From NCBI RefSeq assembly GCF_002204185.1, contig NZ_MXPU01000001.1, positions 397,009-461,008 on the forward strand: a stretch of DNA of 64,000 nucleotides. Direction: 5' to 3'. Position numbers and translations under genes: made by a program. The stretch comes from Rhizobium esperanzae. Its GTDB lineage: Bacteria > Pseudomonadota > Alphaproteobacteria > Rhizobiales > Rhizobiaceae. Numbering within the stretch: position 1 is the first letter of the stretch; every line of letters begins with the position of its first letter. The notes below the pieces were generated by a model. It was not told the origin of the DNA. It did not search any database and worked only from the letters and a program-made list of their open reading frames with translations. Shown here piece after piece: positions 44,305 through 55,875 of this stretch.

Positions 44305-46692
44305 TTATTCACAGGCAAGACGCGTAGGTCGCCGCCACGGCGTCGGCAGCACGTCAGCCTCGGCCGTCGAGGACAGGAGGTTTTTGTGGGCGGCGAGCTT
44401 GATGCTCGGCTCGATATCCGGCTTGCCGAGCAAAAAGCCCTGTACCTGGGCGCAGCCTTCTTCGACGACGATCTGGCGCTGCGTCTCGGTTTCGACGCCC
44501 TCCGTCACGACAGGCATGCCGAGGCTGTGGCCGAGACCGATGATTGCGCGCACGATCGAACGTGACGCTGCGTCATGTTCCAGCATGCCTGTGAAGCTGC
44601 GGTCGACCTTGATCTTGTCGAACGGGAAGGTTCGCAGGTTGGAAAGCGAGGAAAAGCCGGTGCCGAAGTCGTCCATGACGATGTGAACACCCAGACTGCG
44701 CAGGCGCTGCAGCGTGGCCATCACCCGATCGCGGTCACGGATGAGAGCGGCCTCGGTGATTTCGATTTCCAGCCGGTCGGGCGCGAGCCCCGTTTCCTCG
44801 AGGATTGCCTCGATCCGCTCGCAAAGGTTCGGCAGCATGAACTGCACCGGCGAGACATTCACGGCGATCGTCAGCGGATGCGGCCAGCGCGCAGCCTCTG
44901 TACAGGCCTCGCGCAGCACCCATTCGCCGAGTTGGACGATCGATCCGCTTTCCTCGGCGATTGGAATGAAGACATCCGGCTCGCTGATGTCGTGCCCCGG
45001 CCGGTTCCAGCGCATCAAGGCCTCGTAACCGCTGACCTCGCCACTAAGTGCACCGTAAATCGGCTGATAGCTGACATGGATCTGATTGCGGGTGATGGCG
45101 TGGCGCAGTTCGCTTTCGATCTGGCGGCGGGCTCGCGTGGCCTCGTCCATTTCCGCATCGAAGAAACAGGCCTTGCCGCGGCCGCCGTGCTTGACCCGAT
45201 AAAGTGCGATATCGGCATTGTTGCAGATCTCGTCCACATCTCGTCCGTCGGCCGGATAAAGGGCAATGCCGAGGCTGACGCCGACGGCCGTGGGGTCGCG
45301 TGCCGTATCCATCTCGGCGGCGAATTCGTCGAGGATCGCGGCTGCGAGCTTCTGCGCGGCCGCCGGTTGCTGCCCGGCGGGCTGAATGATGGCAAATTCA
45401 TCGCCACCGAAACGGGCGATCGTATCGCTTTCATCGGCGACGCGCCGGAGAATCGAGGCAACCTTGCGAAGAATTCGGTCGCCCTCGGCATGGCCGAAAA
45501 TATCGTTGACGCTCTTGAATCGATCGAGATCGATATAGAAGAGGGCCACCTTGCTGTTCTTTCGTTCGGCCATCTGCAGCGCCTGGCGGATGCGCGTATC
45601 GAATAACGACCGGTTCGGAAGATCGGTCAGAACATCGTGGTGGGCGAGATGTTCGATCATCTCCTCGGCCTGCCTGCGCTCCGTCAGATCGCGCACCGCC
45701 AGCACGTCACAATTGTGCCCGCGATAGACGATCCTGCTCGTGTTCACTTCGACGGCGATCTCCTTGCCGCTGCTGGTACTGAGTAAGGTCTCGCCGGGCC
45801 TGTTCTGCCCCTGGATGGCTGTCAAAGCAGCGGACGGCGCCTTGCCGACAAGATCGGCAAGCTTCCAGCCGGAAAGAGTTTGGAACCGTTCATTGGCATC
45901 GATGACCCTGCCTTCGCGCAGGATCAGCAGCCCTTCCTGCGAGGCATTGGCGAGCCCTCTCAGATCCGTCAGATGGCTATCGATAAAGACCACCGCGATA
46001 GCGGTCAGAATGAGAGCTGTCGCGGCTACCACGACGATCGCTGCCAGCAGGCTGGTATGGAGCACCGTCGCCGGGACCTCTTTGCCGGGATCCGGCACAA
46101 GCGTGATGCTTCCCATCGAAATGAAGTGGAGAGCGCAGATTGCAAGAACGAAGATAACGGACGAGGTGAGGAGCCGCCTCAGGCCGCTCCATTGGAAGAA
46201 AGCGTAGAAGGCAGCGCTCGACAGCAGCGCCCCCGCCAGAACCGCACTCAGCGTCATGTAGGGATCGTAGACGATGAGCGCCTGTGTCTCGATCGCCTGC
46301 ATACCGGTCAGGTGCATCGAGGCGATGCCGAGCGCCATCAGGACGCCGCCGCGGATGCGCGAAAACCTGCCGCGGCTCTCCGAAGCGACGATGATCGCCG
46401 CCCACGAACCGACAACCGACAGGAGGAAGGAAAGCGCCGTCAGCCCCAGTTGGTAGCTGATCGGCATGCCGCCGTCATAGGCCAACATCGCGATGAAGTG
46501 CGTTGCCCATACGCCTGTGCCGAAGGCGAAAGCCGAGGCGCCGATCCAGAGCTTGCGGCGCCCGGCATCGCATCCTTGAGCGCGCGAAAGCGGCAACATC
46601 GCCGCCATCGCGCCGACCAGACAAACCGCCGCGGCCGCGAGCACCAGCCGCCAATCGTGATCGTCCCGAATACATGTAATGACCGAAAACAT
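44305..46692 (-). CDS. MHYT-PAS-GGDEF-EAL cyclic-di-GMP protein
   Basis: A 795-residue inner-membrane protein. Residues 1-235 form an MHYT sensor with repeated motifs (ATHFIAML, SMHLTGM, ALHFISMG) in seven or so helices, proposed to sense oxygen, CO or NO via metal. A PAS domain follows (about 245-340). The GGDEF domain has an intact FGGDEF at 429-433 and could make c-di-GMP. The EAL domain has EALMR at 557-561 and later DDFGTGFSSL, so it could degrade it. The net activity cannot be told from sequence. It is divergent from the peptidase gene across an AT-rich spacer with a palindrome. Confidence 0.93.
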   Translation of the reverse strand: MFSVITCIRDDHDWRLVLAAAAVCLVGAMAAMLPLSRAQGCDAGRRKLWIGASAFAFGTGVWATHFIAMLAYDGGMPISYQLGLTALSFLLSVVGSWAAIIVASESRGRFSRIRGGVLMALGIASMHLTGMQAIETQALIVYDPYMTLSAVLAGALLSSAAFYAFFQWSGLRRLLTSSVIFVLAICALHFISMGSITLVPDPGKEVPATVLHTSLLAAIVVVAATALILTAIAVVFIDSHLTDLRGLANASQEGLLILREGRVIDANERFQTLSGWKLADLVGKAPSAALTAIQGQNRPGETLLSTSSGKEIAVEVNTSRIVYRGHNCDVLAVRDLTERRQAEEMIEHLAHHDVLTDLPNRSLFDTRIRQALQMAERKNSKVALFYIDLDRFKSVNDIFGHAEGDRILRKVASILRRVADESDTIARFGGDEFAIIQPAGQQPAAAQKLAAAILDEFAAEMDTARDPTAVGVSLGIALYPADGRDVDEICNNADIALYRVKHGGRGKACFFDAEMDEATRARRQIESELRHAITRNQIHVSYQPIYGALSGEVSGYEALMRWNRPGHDISEPDVFIPIAEESGSIVQLGEWVLREACTEAARWPHPLTIAVNVSPVQFMLPNLCERIEAILEETGLAPDRLEIEITEAALIRDRDRVMATLQRLRSLGVHIVMDDFGTGFSSLSNLRTFPFDKIKVDRSFTGMLEHDAASRSIVRAIIGLGHSLGMPVVTEGVETETQRQIVVEEGCAQVQGFLLGKPDIEPSIKLAAHKNLLSSTAEADVLPTPWRRPTRLACE

Positions 46693-46723
46693 CCGTCCCC
46701 CCGAACAGCTGAATTCTGTCAGG

Positions 46724-46745
46724 TTATTTAGGTTGTACTAAATAA
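46724..46745. promoter_or_regulatory. AT-rich palindrome between divergent genes
   Basis: TTATTTAG (46724-46731) and CTAAATAA (46738-46745) form a perfect 8-base inverted repeat with a 6-base spacer, flanked by CAG and CTG that extend the symmetry with one extra base. It lies 32 bases upstream of the cyclic-di-GMP gene start in the 209-base divergent spacer. It is a good operator candidate; the regulator is unknown. Confidence 0.45.
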
Positions 46746-46901
46746 CTGTAAATTGAATTAGAAGCTTCTTCTATATTATCGGCAATCTTCTTGCACCCGA
46801 TCTGGATATGGCCACTTTCGCGCCGCCCATTTTGCTTTTCCGCCTCGCCTGCCTTGCTCGTTTGGTCTATCGTCCGGCCAAATTTCAAAAAGGAGTCGAA
46901 A

Positions 46902-48290
46902 ATGACGGATCTACAACAGGTGCTTGCGCGCGCGGATCAGAACCTTTCCTCAAGCCTCGAAAAGCTGTTCGAGCTTCTGCGCATCCAGTCGATTTCCACT
47001 GATCCCGTCTACAAGGCCGAATGCCGGAAGGCGGCCGAATGGCTGGTCGCCTATCTCGAAGGCCTCGGCTTTACCGCCTCGGTGCGTGACACACCGGGCC
47101 ACCCGATGGTGGTCGCCCACCACGCCGGCGCTTCCGCCGACGCGCCCCATGTGCTTTTCTACGGCCATTACGACGTGCAGCCGGTCGACCCGATCGAGCT
47201 CTGGGAAAACGATCCCTTCGAGCCATCGATCAAGGATGTCGGCGATGGCCGCAAGATCCTGACCGGGCGCGGCACCTCCGACGACAAGGGCCAGTTGATG
47301 ACCTTCGTCGAAGCCTGCCGCGCCTATAAGGAGATCAACGGCGCACTTCCCTGCCGCATCACCATTCTGTTCGAGGGCGAGGAGGAATCGGGTTCACCGT
47401 CCCTGAAGCCTTTCCTCGAAGCCAACGCCGCCGAACTCAAGGCCGATTATGCGCTTGTCTGCGATACCGGCATGTGGGACCGCGATACGCCGGCAATCGC
47501 CGCGGCACTCCGCGGCCTCGTCGGCGAGGAGGTGGTCGTGACGGCGGCCGACCGCGACCTGCATTCCGGCCTCTTCGGCGGCGCTGCGGCCAATCCGATC
47601 CATATTCTCGTCGAGGCGCTTGCCGGCCTGCATGACGAGGCCGGTCGCATCACGCTCGAGGGCTTTTACGACGGCGTCGAGGAAACGCCCGACAATATCA
47701 AGGCGTCATGGGAGACGCTTGGCAAAACGGCCGAGAGCTTCCTCGGTGACGTCGGCCTTTCCATTCCCTCCGGCGAAAAGGGCCGGTCGGTGCTGGAACT
47801 GACCTGGGCGCGGCCGACGGCCGAAATCAACGGCATCTGGGGCGGATATACGGGCGAAGGCTTCAAGACGGTCATCGCTGCCAAGGCCTCGGCCAAGGTT
47901 TCGTTCCGGCTCGTCGGTACCCAGGACCCGGCCGCTATCCGCGAGGCTTTCCGCAGCTATGTCAGGTCGAAAATTCCGGCCGACTGCTCGGTGGAATTCC
48001 ATCCGCATGGCGGCTCGCCCGCGATTCATCTCTCCTATGATTCGCCTGTTCTGACCAAGGCGAAGACGGCGCTTTCCGACGAGTGGCCGAAACCTGCCAT
48101 CGTCATCGGCATGGGTGGCTCGATCCCGATTGTCGGAGATTTCCAGAAGATGCTCGGCATGGAATCGCTGCTCGTCGGCTTCGGCCTCGCCGATGACCGT
48201 ATCCATTCGCCGAACGAGAAGTACGAGCTTGTCTCCTACCACAAGGGCATCCGCTCCTGGGTGCGGATCCTTCAGGCGCTCGCCGGCTAA
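46902..48290 (+). CDS. M20-family dipeptidase
   Basis: A 462-residue zinc metallopeptidase of the M20 family (carnosinase/CNDP-like dipeptidase). Catalytic landmarks are LFYGHYDVQPVDP near residue 90 (metal-binding His and Asp), GRGTSDDKGQLM near 122 (bridging Asp) and LFEGEEESGSPSL near 157 (catalytic Glu pair). The dimerisation insert and the C-terminal His region (DRIHSPNEKY) are present. Probably cytoplasmic, hydrolysing dipeptides; the exact substrate is unknown. I chose ATG 46902, with AGGAG six to seven bases upstream; earlier in-frame starts lack a site. Confidence 0.92.
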   Translation: MTDLQQVLARADQNLSSSLEKLFELLRIQSISTDPVYKAECRKAAEWLVAYLEGLGFTASVRDTPGHPMVVAHHAGASADAPHVLFYGHYDVQPVDPIELWENDPFEPSIKDVGDGRKILTGRGTSDDKGQLMTFVEACRAYKEINGALPCRITILFEGEEESGSPSLKPFLEANAAELKADYALVCDTGMWDRDTPAIAAALRGLVGEEVVVTAADRDLHSGLFGGAAANPIHILVEALAGLHDEAGRITLEGFYDGVEETPDNIKASWETLGKTAESFLGDVGLSIPSGEKGRSVLELTWARPTAEINGIWGGYTGEGFKTVIAAKASAKVSFRLVGTQDPAAIREAFRSYVRSKIPADCSVEFHPHGGSPAIHLSYDSPVLTKAKTALSDEWPKPAIVIGMGGSIPIVGDFQKMLGMESLLVGFGLADDRIHSPNEKYELVSYHKGIRSWVRILQALAG

Positions 48291-48333
48291 ACGCGATAAC
48301 AGGCCTTGTGGCCAACCCGTCAAAATCAAAACA

Positions 48334-48358
48334 AAAGGCCGGTCGCCCGGCCTTTCGT
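48334..48358 (+). terminator. Terminator after the M20 gene
   Basis: AAAGGCCGG (48334-48342) pairs with CCGGCCTTT (48347-48355) around TCGC, with the T-tract inside and after the stem. It lies 43 bases after the peptidase stop. Confidence 0.75.
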
Positions 48359-48686
48359 CATCCGCTCGGCTCGGTGCCAGTTCATCCGTGGTCAAGGAGC
48401 AAGCGGGGATGCCGTCAGATTGCCGCCCGAAGGTTAACAGGCGGTTAACGGTGCTCTCATGAGGTACTCTCGATGGACCATGAGCGCGCACCCGAATGTG
48501 GCGCACAAATCTCCCCCCGTTCAAGCTGCGTTCATCGCGCTCGATCTATAAGGCGTTGAAAGACAAAGCGAATGATGACGCCCTAACAAATGCCGGCGAT
48601 CGCTCTATCTTTTGTTCCAGATGGCATATGCCAAGGAAACGCAGCCGAGCGCTGCCTGAAAAACACGCCAACGAGGAGTGAGAAGC
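48359..48686. other. Spacer of about 330 bases without a supported gene
   Basis: Apart from the GAGGAG ribosome site at its right end (48674 onward) and the doubled GGTTAAC-like string around 48433-48449, I see no structure. No reading frame in it has a credible start and ribosome site. Confidence 0.5.
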
Positions 48687-49373
48687 GTGAGAAACCTCAT
48701 CGTCAAAATAGCCGCGGCCGCGCTGCTTGTGCTGGCTCCGGCAATAGCGCAGGCCGCCGAGGGTTACTCGACGGCAAACGTCAACATGCGCGCAGGTCCG
48801 AGCACCCGGTACCCGGCCGTCGCCGTCATACCGGCCGGTTCGTCCGTCGAAATCCGTGGATGCCTTTCCAACGTCAACTGGTGCGACGTCGAGTTCTACG
48901 GTGGCCGCGGCTGGGTCTCCGGCCAGTACGTGCAGGCAGTCTACGAGCAACGCCGCGTCTATGTCGGTCCGCGATATTACCGTCCGCTCGGCATTCCGAT
49001 GGTTACCTTCAGCGTCGGCAATTATTGGGACCGCTACTACCGCGGCCGCGATTTCTATCGCGAGCGTGACCGCTGGAGCCGCGGCCCGGACTACTATTAC
49101 CGCGACCGCGACTACCGGGATCGGGATTACCGGCGGGAGTATCGGGATCGGGATTATCAGGTCCGCGAGTACCGGGATCGTGACCGCGACCGGCGCGACG
49201 ACGCCCGAAGGGAGGAACGCCGCAGAGAGGTCCGCAGGGATGACGACAACAGGAGTTCGGATTTCCGCGATCTGCCGCAGTTCAGAGGCGGGAAGGCCGA
49301 CACCTACAATCATCCGGATCCAAGGGCTTCGCCTTTCGTCTGCCGCCCGGGCGATCCCTCCTGCGGCGACTGA
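48687..49373 (+). CDS. Secreted SH3-domain protein with Arg/Tyr/Asp-rich tail
   Basis: A 228-residue exported protein. The signal peptide VRNLIVKIAAAALLVLAPAI ends near residue 24 (AQA-A). One bacterial SH3 domain follows (about 27-90): ANVNMRAGPSTRYPAVAVIP, ending GRGWVSGQYV. Residues 115-200 are a low-complexity stretch of repeated DRDYRDRDY-like units, unusually basic, acidic and aromatic at once. A Cys pair (CRPGDPSC) ends the protein. I chose GTG 48687, with AGGAG eight bases upstream. It may bind cell-wall components; the function of the tail is unknown. Confidence 0.85.
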   Translation: MRNLIVKIAAAALLVLAPAIAQAAEGYSTANVNMRAGPSTRYPAVAVIPAGSSVEIRGCLSNVNWCDVEFYGGRGWVSGQYVQAVYEQRRVYVGPRYYRPLGIPMVTFSVGNYWDRYYRGRDFYRERDRWSRGPDYYYRDRDYRDRDYRREYRDRDYQVREYRDRDRDRRDDARREERRREVRRDDDNRSSDFRDLPQFRGGKADTYNHPDPRASPFVCRPGDPSCGD

Positions 49374-49381
49374 AATATCGT

Positions 49382-49404
49382 GGGCGGCAGCAATGCCGCC
49401 CTTT
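49382..49404 (+). terminator. Terminator after the SH3 gene
   Basis: GGGCGGCA (49382-49389) pairs with TGCCGCCC (49394-49401) around GCAA, followed by TTTC. It starts nine bases after the stop codon. Confidence 0.75.
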
Positions 49405-49579
49405 CTGCACCGAAAATCATTGGAAAGCGGAGCCACGAAAAAGCCCGGCGCTCCTTGGGGGGATGCACCGGGCCTGATGTCGATCGGCACGCGTTGAGGG
49501 GAGACGGCCGATCATTCGCGGGACGTGAGGGGCTGTCCCGCTGCTCAATAAACAGCCGTCGAGCCTATTGGTTCCGCTC

Positions 49580-49620
49580 GCTGCATAATTCTTTAAATCA
49601 GCATTCCATTTGATTGCTGC
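49580..49620. repeat. Composite repeat, partial copy E
   Basis: GCTGCATAATTCTTTAAATC at 49580-49599 matches the left end of the palindromic half of copy B (GCTGCATAGTTCCTTAAATC) 164 bases further on. The other arm is degenerate, and the GCGTC/GACGC half is missing. Confidence 0.5.
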
Positions 49621-49743
49621 AACGCCTCCCAGGACCGTGGTTATGACCTTCGCGGCTCGACAGCGCGACCCACCTCACTCGTTGTCCTTTAACACCCCGT
49701 TAAATCGCCGCAATTACAGTTCAGTCGGATGATCACGTCGCCC

Positions 49744-49848
49744 GCTGCATAGTTCCTTAAATCGAAATCAGTTTAAGGACAAAATTATGCATCACGTCAA
49801 AGTGCTATAGCGTCCTTCGCGCGTCTAAAGAGACGCCCGGCGCTGTAA
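49744..49848 (-). repeat. Composite palindromic intergenic repeat, copy B (inverted)
   Basis: Reverse orientation relative to copy A. The imperfect palindrome at 49744-49790 centres on AAATCGAAATCAGTTTAA. It is followed by ATAGCG...CGCTGT enclosing GCGTCT-AAAG-AGACGC (about 49806-49846). Both halves match copy A in the same order when reversed. Confidence 0.8.
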
Positions 49849-49906
49849 TAGGGCGCGTTATGCGAAGTGGGCTTCGCGATCGAACAGGGGATGCGACCGG
49901 TCGGCG

Positions 49907-52234
49907 ATGGCAGGCAGAGGCAGATCAAGCGACAGAATAGAACCGTCCTTCAGCGGTCGCCCGGCCCGCGATGATGATGAATTTTCGCTCGATGCCGATG
50001 ACCGCGTCATCGGAAGCAGATCCGCCCGGCGCGGCGGCTCCAAGCCCCCGCCGCAGCGTGCCGCCCGCCAGCGGCGGCGTGAGCCGCGGGAGCGTGAAGG
50101 CGGCGGCCTTTTCGGCTTCCTGCGCGGCGTGGTCTACTGGTGCGTCGTGCTTTTCATCTGGGCCGGCATTGGCATTGCCGGGCTCGTCCTCTATTACGGC
50201 TCGCGCATGCCGAGCGCCAGCACATGGGCGATCCCCGAGCGGCCGCCGAACGTCAAGATCACCGCCGTCGACGGCAGCGTCATTGCCAATCGCGGCGCCA
50301 CCGGCGGCGAGGCGCTGTCGCTCGAAAACATGTCGCCCTATATTCCCGAAGCCGTCATCGCCATCGAAGACCGACGTTTTTATTCGCATTTCGGCGTCGA
50401 TCCGCTCGGCCTCGGGCGGGCGATCGTCACCAATTTCACGGCCGGCCACATGGTGCAGGGCGGTTCGACGCTGACGCAACAGCTTGCCAAGAATCTCTTC
50501 CTCTCTCCCGAGAGAACGCTGGAACGCAAGGTGCAGGAGGTGCTGCTGGCGCTCTGGCTGGAGCAGAAATACACCAAGGACCAGATCCTTGCGATGTATC
50601 TCAACCGGGTGTTCTTCGGATCGAACGCCTATGGCGTCGAGGCGGCTTCACGCCGCTATTTCAACAAATCGGCGCGAGATGTGAACCTCGGCGAGGCAGC
50701 GGTGCTGGCCGGCCTGCTCAAGGCGCCGTCGCGACTTTCGCCGGCCCGCGACGCGGAAGCGGCGAATGCGCGCGCCCAGCTCGTGCTCGCGGCGATGCGC
50801 GAGCAAGGTTTCATCACCGATTCCGAGGTCAAAACAGCGATGTCGCAGACCCCGGCTTCGGCCAAGAGCTACTGGTCAGGCGCCGGGCATTATGTCGCCG
50901 ATATGGTCATGGACGAATTGCCGGGCCTGATCGGCGACGTCAAGGAAGATATCGTCGTCGATACGACGATCGACAAATCGCTGGAGAAGAAGGCCGAGCA
51001 GTCGCTGGTCGACGTGCTCGACAAGGAGGGCGGCAAGCTCGACGCCTCGCAGGCGGCGCTGGTCTCGATCGACGGCACCGGGGCGATCCGGGCACTCGTC
51101 GGCGGCAGAGATTATGCGACGAGCCAGTTCAACCGCGCCGTCAAGGCCAAGCGCCAGCCGGGATCTTCGTTCAAACCCTTCGTCTATACCGCGGCGCTGG
51201 AAAAAGGGCTGACGCCTTTTTCGGTGTTCAACGACGCGCCGATCCGCATCGGCGACTGGACGCCGGAGAATTACGAGAAGAAATACAATGGCGAAGTGAC
51301 GCTCGCCACCGCACTCGCCAAGTCGCTGAACACGGTGGCCGCGCAGCTGGTGATGTATGACGGGCCGGATCAGGTGATCAAACTCGCCCACCGGCTCGGG
51401 ATCGAAAGCGAACTGCAGCCGAACGCCTCGATTGCGCTCGGGACGTCCGAAGTGTCGCTGATGGAACTGACCGCCTCCTATGCCGCCTTCATGAATGGCG
51501 GCTACAAGGCGACGCCGCACGTCATCCGCCGGGTGACGACCGCCGAGGGCAAGGTTCTCTACGAAAATACCTATGACAGTCCGCCGCGCGTGCTTTCCGA
51601 GCAGATCGCCGCGCAGATGAATACGATGATGATGGGCGTCATCGAAAACGGCACCGGCAAGAGTGCCAAGATTCCCGGCTGGCAGGCGGCGGGCAAGACC
51701 GGCACGACGCAGAATTCGCGCGACGCCCTGTTCGTCGGCTTCACCAGCAACCTCACCACAGGCGTCTGGTTCGGCAATGACGACGGCAAGCCGATGAAGA
51801 AGGTGACCGGCGGCGGTCTTCCAGCCAAGGCCTGGAAGGAATTCATGATCGCCGCCCACAAGGGCCTTTCGCCGGCGCCGCTCTTCGGCAACGGCCAGCT
51901 GATCGACAATCCGAACAGCGGTCAGCCGATGGCGCAGGCAGCGCCCGACGGCGGGCAGCCGGTCACGGCCGAAGTGCCGCCACCGACGACGATCGGCGGC
52001 ATCATATCAGGCGTCTTCGGCGGCGGCGAGAATGCCGAGCGCTATCCGCAGGCGCCTGTCCGGCAGCAGCGGGCAAGCCCCGGAAACGGCCCGGTCCCTG
52101 CTGCAGGCGTTGCTGAAGGCGGCGGTTCAGGCTACGACGGCGTCGTCCCGCCCGGCGATGTCGGTGGGCCGCAGACGACCTCTTCGGTGCAGCCCCGGCG
52201 CACGACCCTACTCGACCTGATCATGGGTCAATGA
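49907..52234 (+). CDS. mrcA: Penicillin-binding protein 1A (bifunctional)
   Basis: A 775-residue class A penicillin-binding protein. After a basic cytoplasmic stretch there is one transmembrane helix (about residues 75-100). The glycosyltransferase domain shows AIEDRRFYSHFGVDPLG (catalytic Glu), QGGSTLTQQLAKNL and LEQKYTKDQILAMYLNRVFFG. The transpeptidase has SSFK in QPGSSFKPF, SLN in AKSLNTVAAQ and KTGTT in AGKTGTTQNS. It polymerises and cross-links peptidoglycan. The last 100 residues are Pro/Gly-rich and probably disordered. Which of several rhizobial class A proteins it is cannot be settled here; mrcA is used in the general sense. Confidence 0.9.
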   Translation: MAGRGRSSDRIEPSFSGRPARDDDEFSLDADDRVIGSRSARRGGSKPPPQRAARQRRREPREREGGGLFGFLRGVVYWCVVLFIWAGIGIAGLVLYYGSRMPSASTWAIPERPPNVKITAVDGSVIANRGATGGEALSLENMSPYIPEAVIAIEDRRFYSHFGVDPLGLGRAIVTNFTAGHMVQGGSTLTQQLAKNLFLSPERTLERKVQEVLLALWLEQKYTKDQILAMYLNRVFFGSNAYGVEAASRRYFNKSARDVNLGEAAVLAGLLKAPSRLSPARDAEAANARAQLVLAAMREQGFITDSEVKTAMSQTPASAKSYWSGAGHYVADMVMDELPGLIGDVKEDIVVDTTIDKSLEKKAEQSLVDVLDKEGGKLDASQAALVSIDGTGAIRALVGGRDYATSQFNRAVKAKRQPGSSFKPFVYTAALEKGLTPFSVFNDAPIRIGDWTPENYEKKYNGEVTLATALAKSLNTVAAQLVMYDGPDQVIKLAHRLGIESELQPNASIALGTSEVSLMELTASYAAFMNGGYKATPHVIRRVTTAEGKVLYENTYDSPPRVLSEQIAAQMNTMMMGVIENGTGKSAKIPGWQAAGKTGTTQNSRDALFVGFTSNLTTGVWFGNDDGKPMKKVTGGGLPAKAWKEFMIAAHKGLSPAPLFGNGQLIDNPNSGQPMAQAAPDGGQPVTAEVPPPTTIGGIISGVFGGGENAERYPQAPVRQQRASPGNGPVPAAGVAEGGGSGYDGVVPPGDVGGPQTTSSVQPRRTTLLDLIMGQ

Positions 52235-52373
52235 GATTCCGTGCTGCATGCCCGGCGCAAGCCATATATCCTAGAAATCGCACGCTTTCCGGGGATCGGG
52301 CGACCTCTTTCCGGGCTGCTGCGAAAATTGAAGGCAACACATTCGTTTTGCTGGATTCCGGGCTATTTCCCGC

Positions 52374-52402
52374 CTTGCAGTCGAGAAAACCGCTCCTTAT
52401 AT
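52374..52402 (+). promoter_or_regulatory. Heat-shock-like promoter of dnaK
   Basis: CTTGCA (52374-52379) and CCTTATAT (52395-52402) resemble the RpoH (sigma-32) promoter elements of alpha-proteobacteria (CTTGAA and a C-rich -10 with TATAT). Spacing is 15 bases. Transcription would start about 105 bases before dnaK. Confidence 0.45.
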
Positions 52403-52515
52403 ACGCCGCATCACCGCAATCACGATTGCGTAATCAAGTAGACCCAATCCCGTAAGGGGCTGTCAGGGAAATGCCTTCTGGGGGTTCCGACAGCTTGCTT
52501 CAAGGAGAGAATGAC

Positions 52516-54432
<1,917 letters not shown>

Positions 54433-54517
54433 TCCGCGGCGGCGTGGTTATGCTTCAACACCTGATCCGGCTGCTCACCATGGCAGCCGGAAATCCATTT
54501 CCGGGGTTTAATCCTTA

Positions 54518-55645
54518 ATGGCAAAAGCGGACTTTTACGAAACTCTGGGTGTAGCCAAATCGGCGGACGAGAAAGAGCTGAAGAGCGCCTTCCGAAAGCT
54601 GGCGATGAAATATCATCCGGACAAGAACCCGGACGACAAGGAAGCCGAACGGAAGTTCAAGGAAATCAACGAAGCCTATGAAATGCTCAAGGACCCGCAG
54701 AAGCGGGCAGCCTATGATCGCTATGGCCACGCAGCTTTTGAGCACGGCGGCATGGGCGGCGGTGGCGGCGGATTTGCCGGCGGCGGCTTCTCCGACATCT
54801 TCGAGGATATTTTCGGCGAGATGATGGGCGGCGGACGGGCGCGCCAGCGCTCTGCGGGAGGCCGCGAGCGCGGCGCCGATCTTCGCTATAATATGGAAAT
54901 TACGCTGGAAGAGGCTTTCTCAGGCAAGACGGCGCAGATCCGCGTTCCCACTTCCATCACCTGCGACGTCTGTTCGGGTTCGGGCGCCAAGCCCGGCACG
55001 CAGCCGAAGAATTGCGGCACCTGCCAAGGCACGGGTCGCGTGCGCGCGGCGCAGGGCTTCTTCTCGATCGAGCGGACCTGCCCGACCTGCCACGGCCGCG
55101 GCCAGATCATTCCCGATCCGTGTCCGAAATGCCACGGCCAGGGCCGGGTGACGGAAGAGCGGTCGCTCTCCGTCAATATTCCCGCCGGCATCGAGGACGG
55201 TACGCGCATCCGCCTGCAGGGCGAGGGCGAAGCCGGGACTCGCGGCGGACCGGCCGGCGATCTTTATATCTTCCTGTCGGTGAAGCCGCATGAATTCTAC
55301 CAGCGCGACGGAGCCGACCTCTATTGCGCCGTGCCGATCTCGATGACGACGGCTGCTCTCGGCGGAACCTTCGACGTGGCGACGCTCGACGGCACCAAAT
55401 CGCGGGTGAGCGTGCCTGAGGGCACGCAGGCCGGCAAACAGTTCCGCCTCAAGGGCAAGGGCATGCCGGTGCTGCGTTCGGCGCAGACAGGCGATCTCTA
55501 TATCCAGATCCAGATCGAGACACCGCAAAAGCTCACCAAGCGCCAGCGCGAGCTGCTGCAGGAATTCGAGCAGATTTCTTCCAAGGAGAACAATCCGGAG
55601 TCGACGGGTTTCTTTGCCCGGATGAAGGAATTCTTCGAAGGCTGA
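54518..55645 (+). CDS. dnaJ: Chaperone DnaJ (Hsp40)
   Basis: A 375-residue type I Hsp40. The J domain (1-70) contains the HPD motif ([10 protein letters not shown]) that stimulates DnaK. A Gly-rich stretch follows (about 78-96). The zinc domain has four CxxCxGxG repeats: [24 protein letters not shown] and CPKCHGQG. The C-terminal substrate-binding domains are complete. The 85-base spacer after dnaK holds two small hairpins (CCGGCTGC/GCAGCCGG and CCGGAAA/TTTCCGG) that may tune the DnaK:DnaJ ratio. Confidence 0.98.
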   Translation: MAKADFYETLGVAKSADEKELKSAFRKLAMKYHPDKNPDDKEAERKFKEINEAYEMLKDPQKRAAYDRYGHAAFEHGGMGGGGGGFAGGGFSDIFEDIFGEMMGGGRARQRSAGGRERGADLRYNMEITLEEAFSGKTAQIRVPTSITCDVCSGSGAKPGTQPKNCGTCQGTGRVRAAQGFFSIERTCPTCHGRGQIIPDPCPKCHGQGRVTEERSLSVNIPAGIEDGTRIRLQGEGEAGTRGGPAGDLYIFLSVKPHEFYQRDGADLYCAVPISMTTAALGGTFDVATLDGTKSRVSVPEGTQAGKQFRLKGKGMPVLRSAQTGDLYIQIQIETPQKLTKRQRELLQEFEQISSKENNPESTGFFARMKEFFEG

Positions 55646-55669
55646 TCTGTCGGTCGATAGGCAATCGCG

Positions 55670-55702
55670 AAAGCCGGGGACGGAAACGTCTCCGGCTTTT
55701 TT
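55670..55702 (+). terminator. Strong terminator of the dnaKJ operon
   Basis: A 13-base-pair stem with a single G-U pair (55670-55682 with 55687-55699) and a GAAA tetraloop, followed by a run of T (six in all through 55702). Starts 25 bases after dnaJ. Confidence 0.9.
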
Positions 55703-55875
55703 GCTCGCGCAAATCCTGATTTGGGACATAGGCAGTTCATGCCAGGCGATCTGTTCAGATCCGCCGCGCAATCTGTTCCAGATCGACACGGCGCCCGATC
55801 GGAAAAGGAACTTGCGTTAACGCAGCCCGATGATGCCGCTTGCAAGTTTTTCAAATGACTTCAATCTTTGCCGTC

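Larger units (their letters stand above)
49405..49906. other. 500-base intergenic region with repeats
   Basis: This spacer between the SH3 terminator and the PBP1A gene holds a half-copy (49580-49620) and a full copy (49744-49848) of the composite palindromic repeat. No convincing reading frame or RNA gene is seen elsewhere in it. Frames that run through it lack ribosome sites. Confidence 0.6.
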
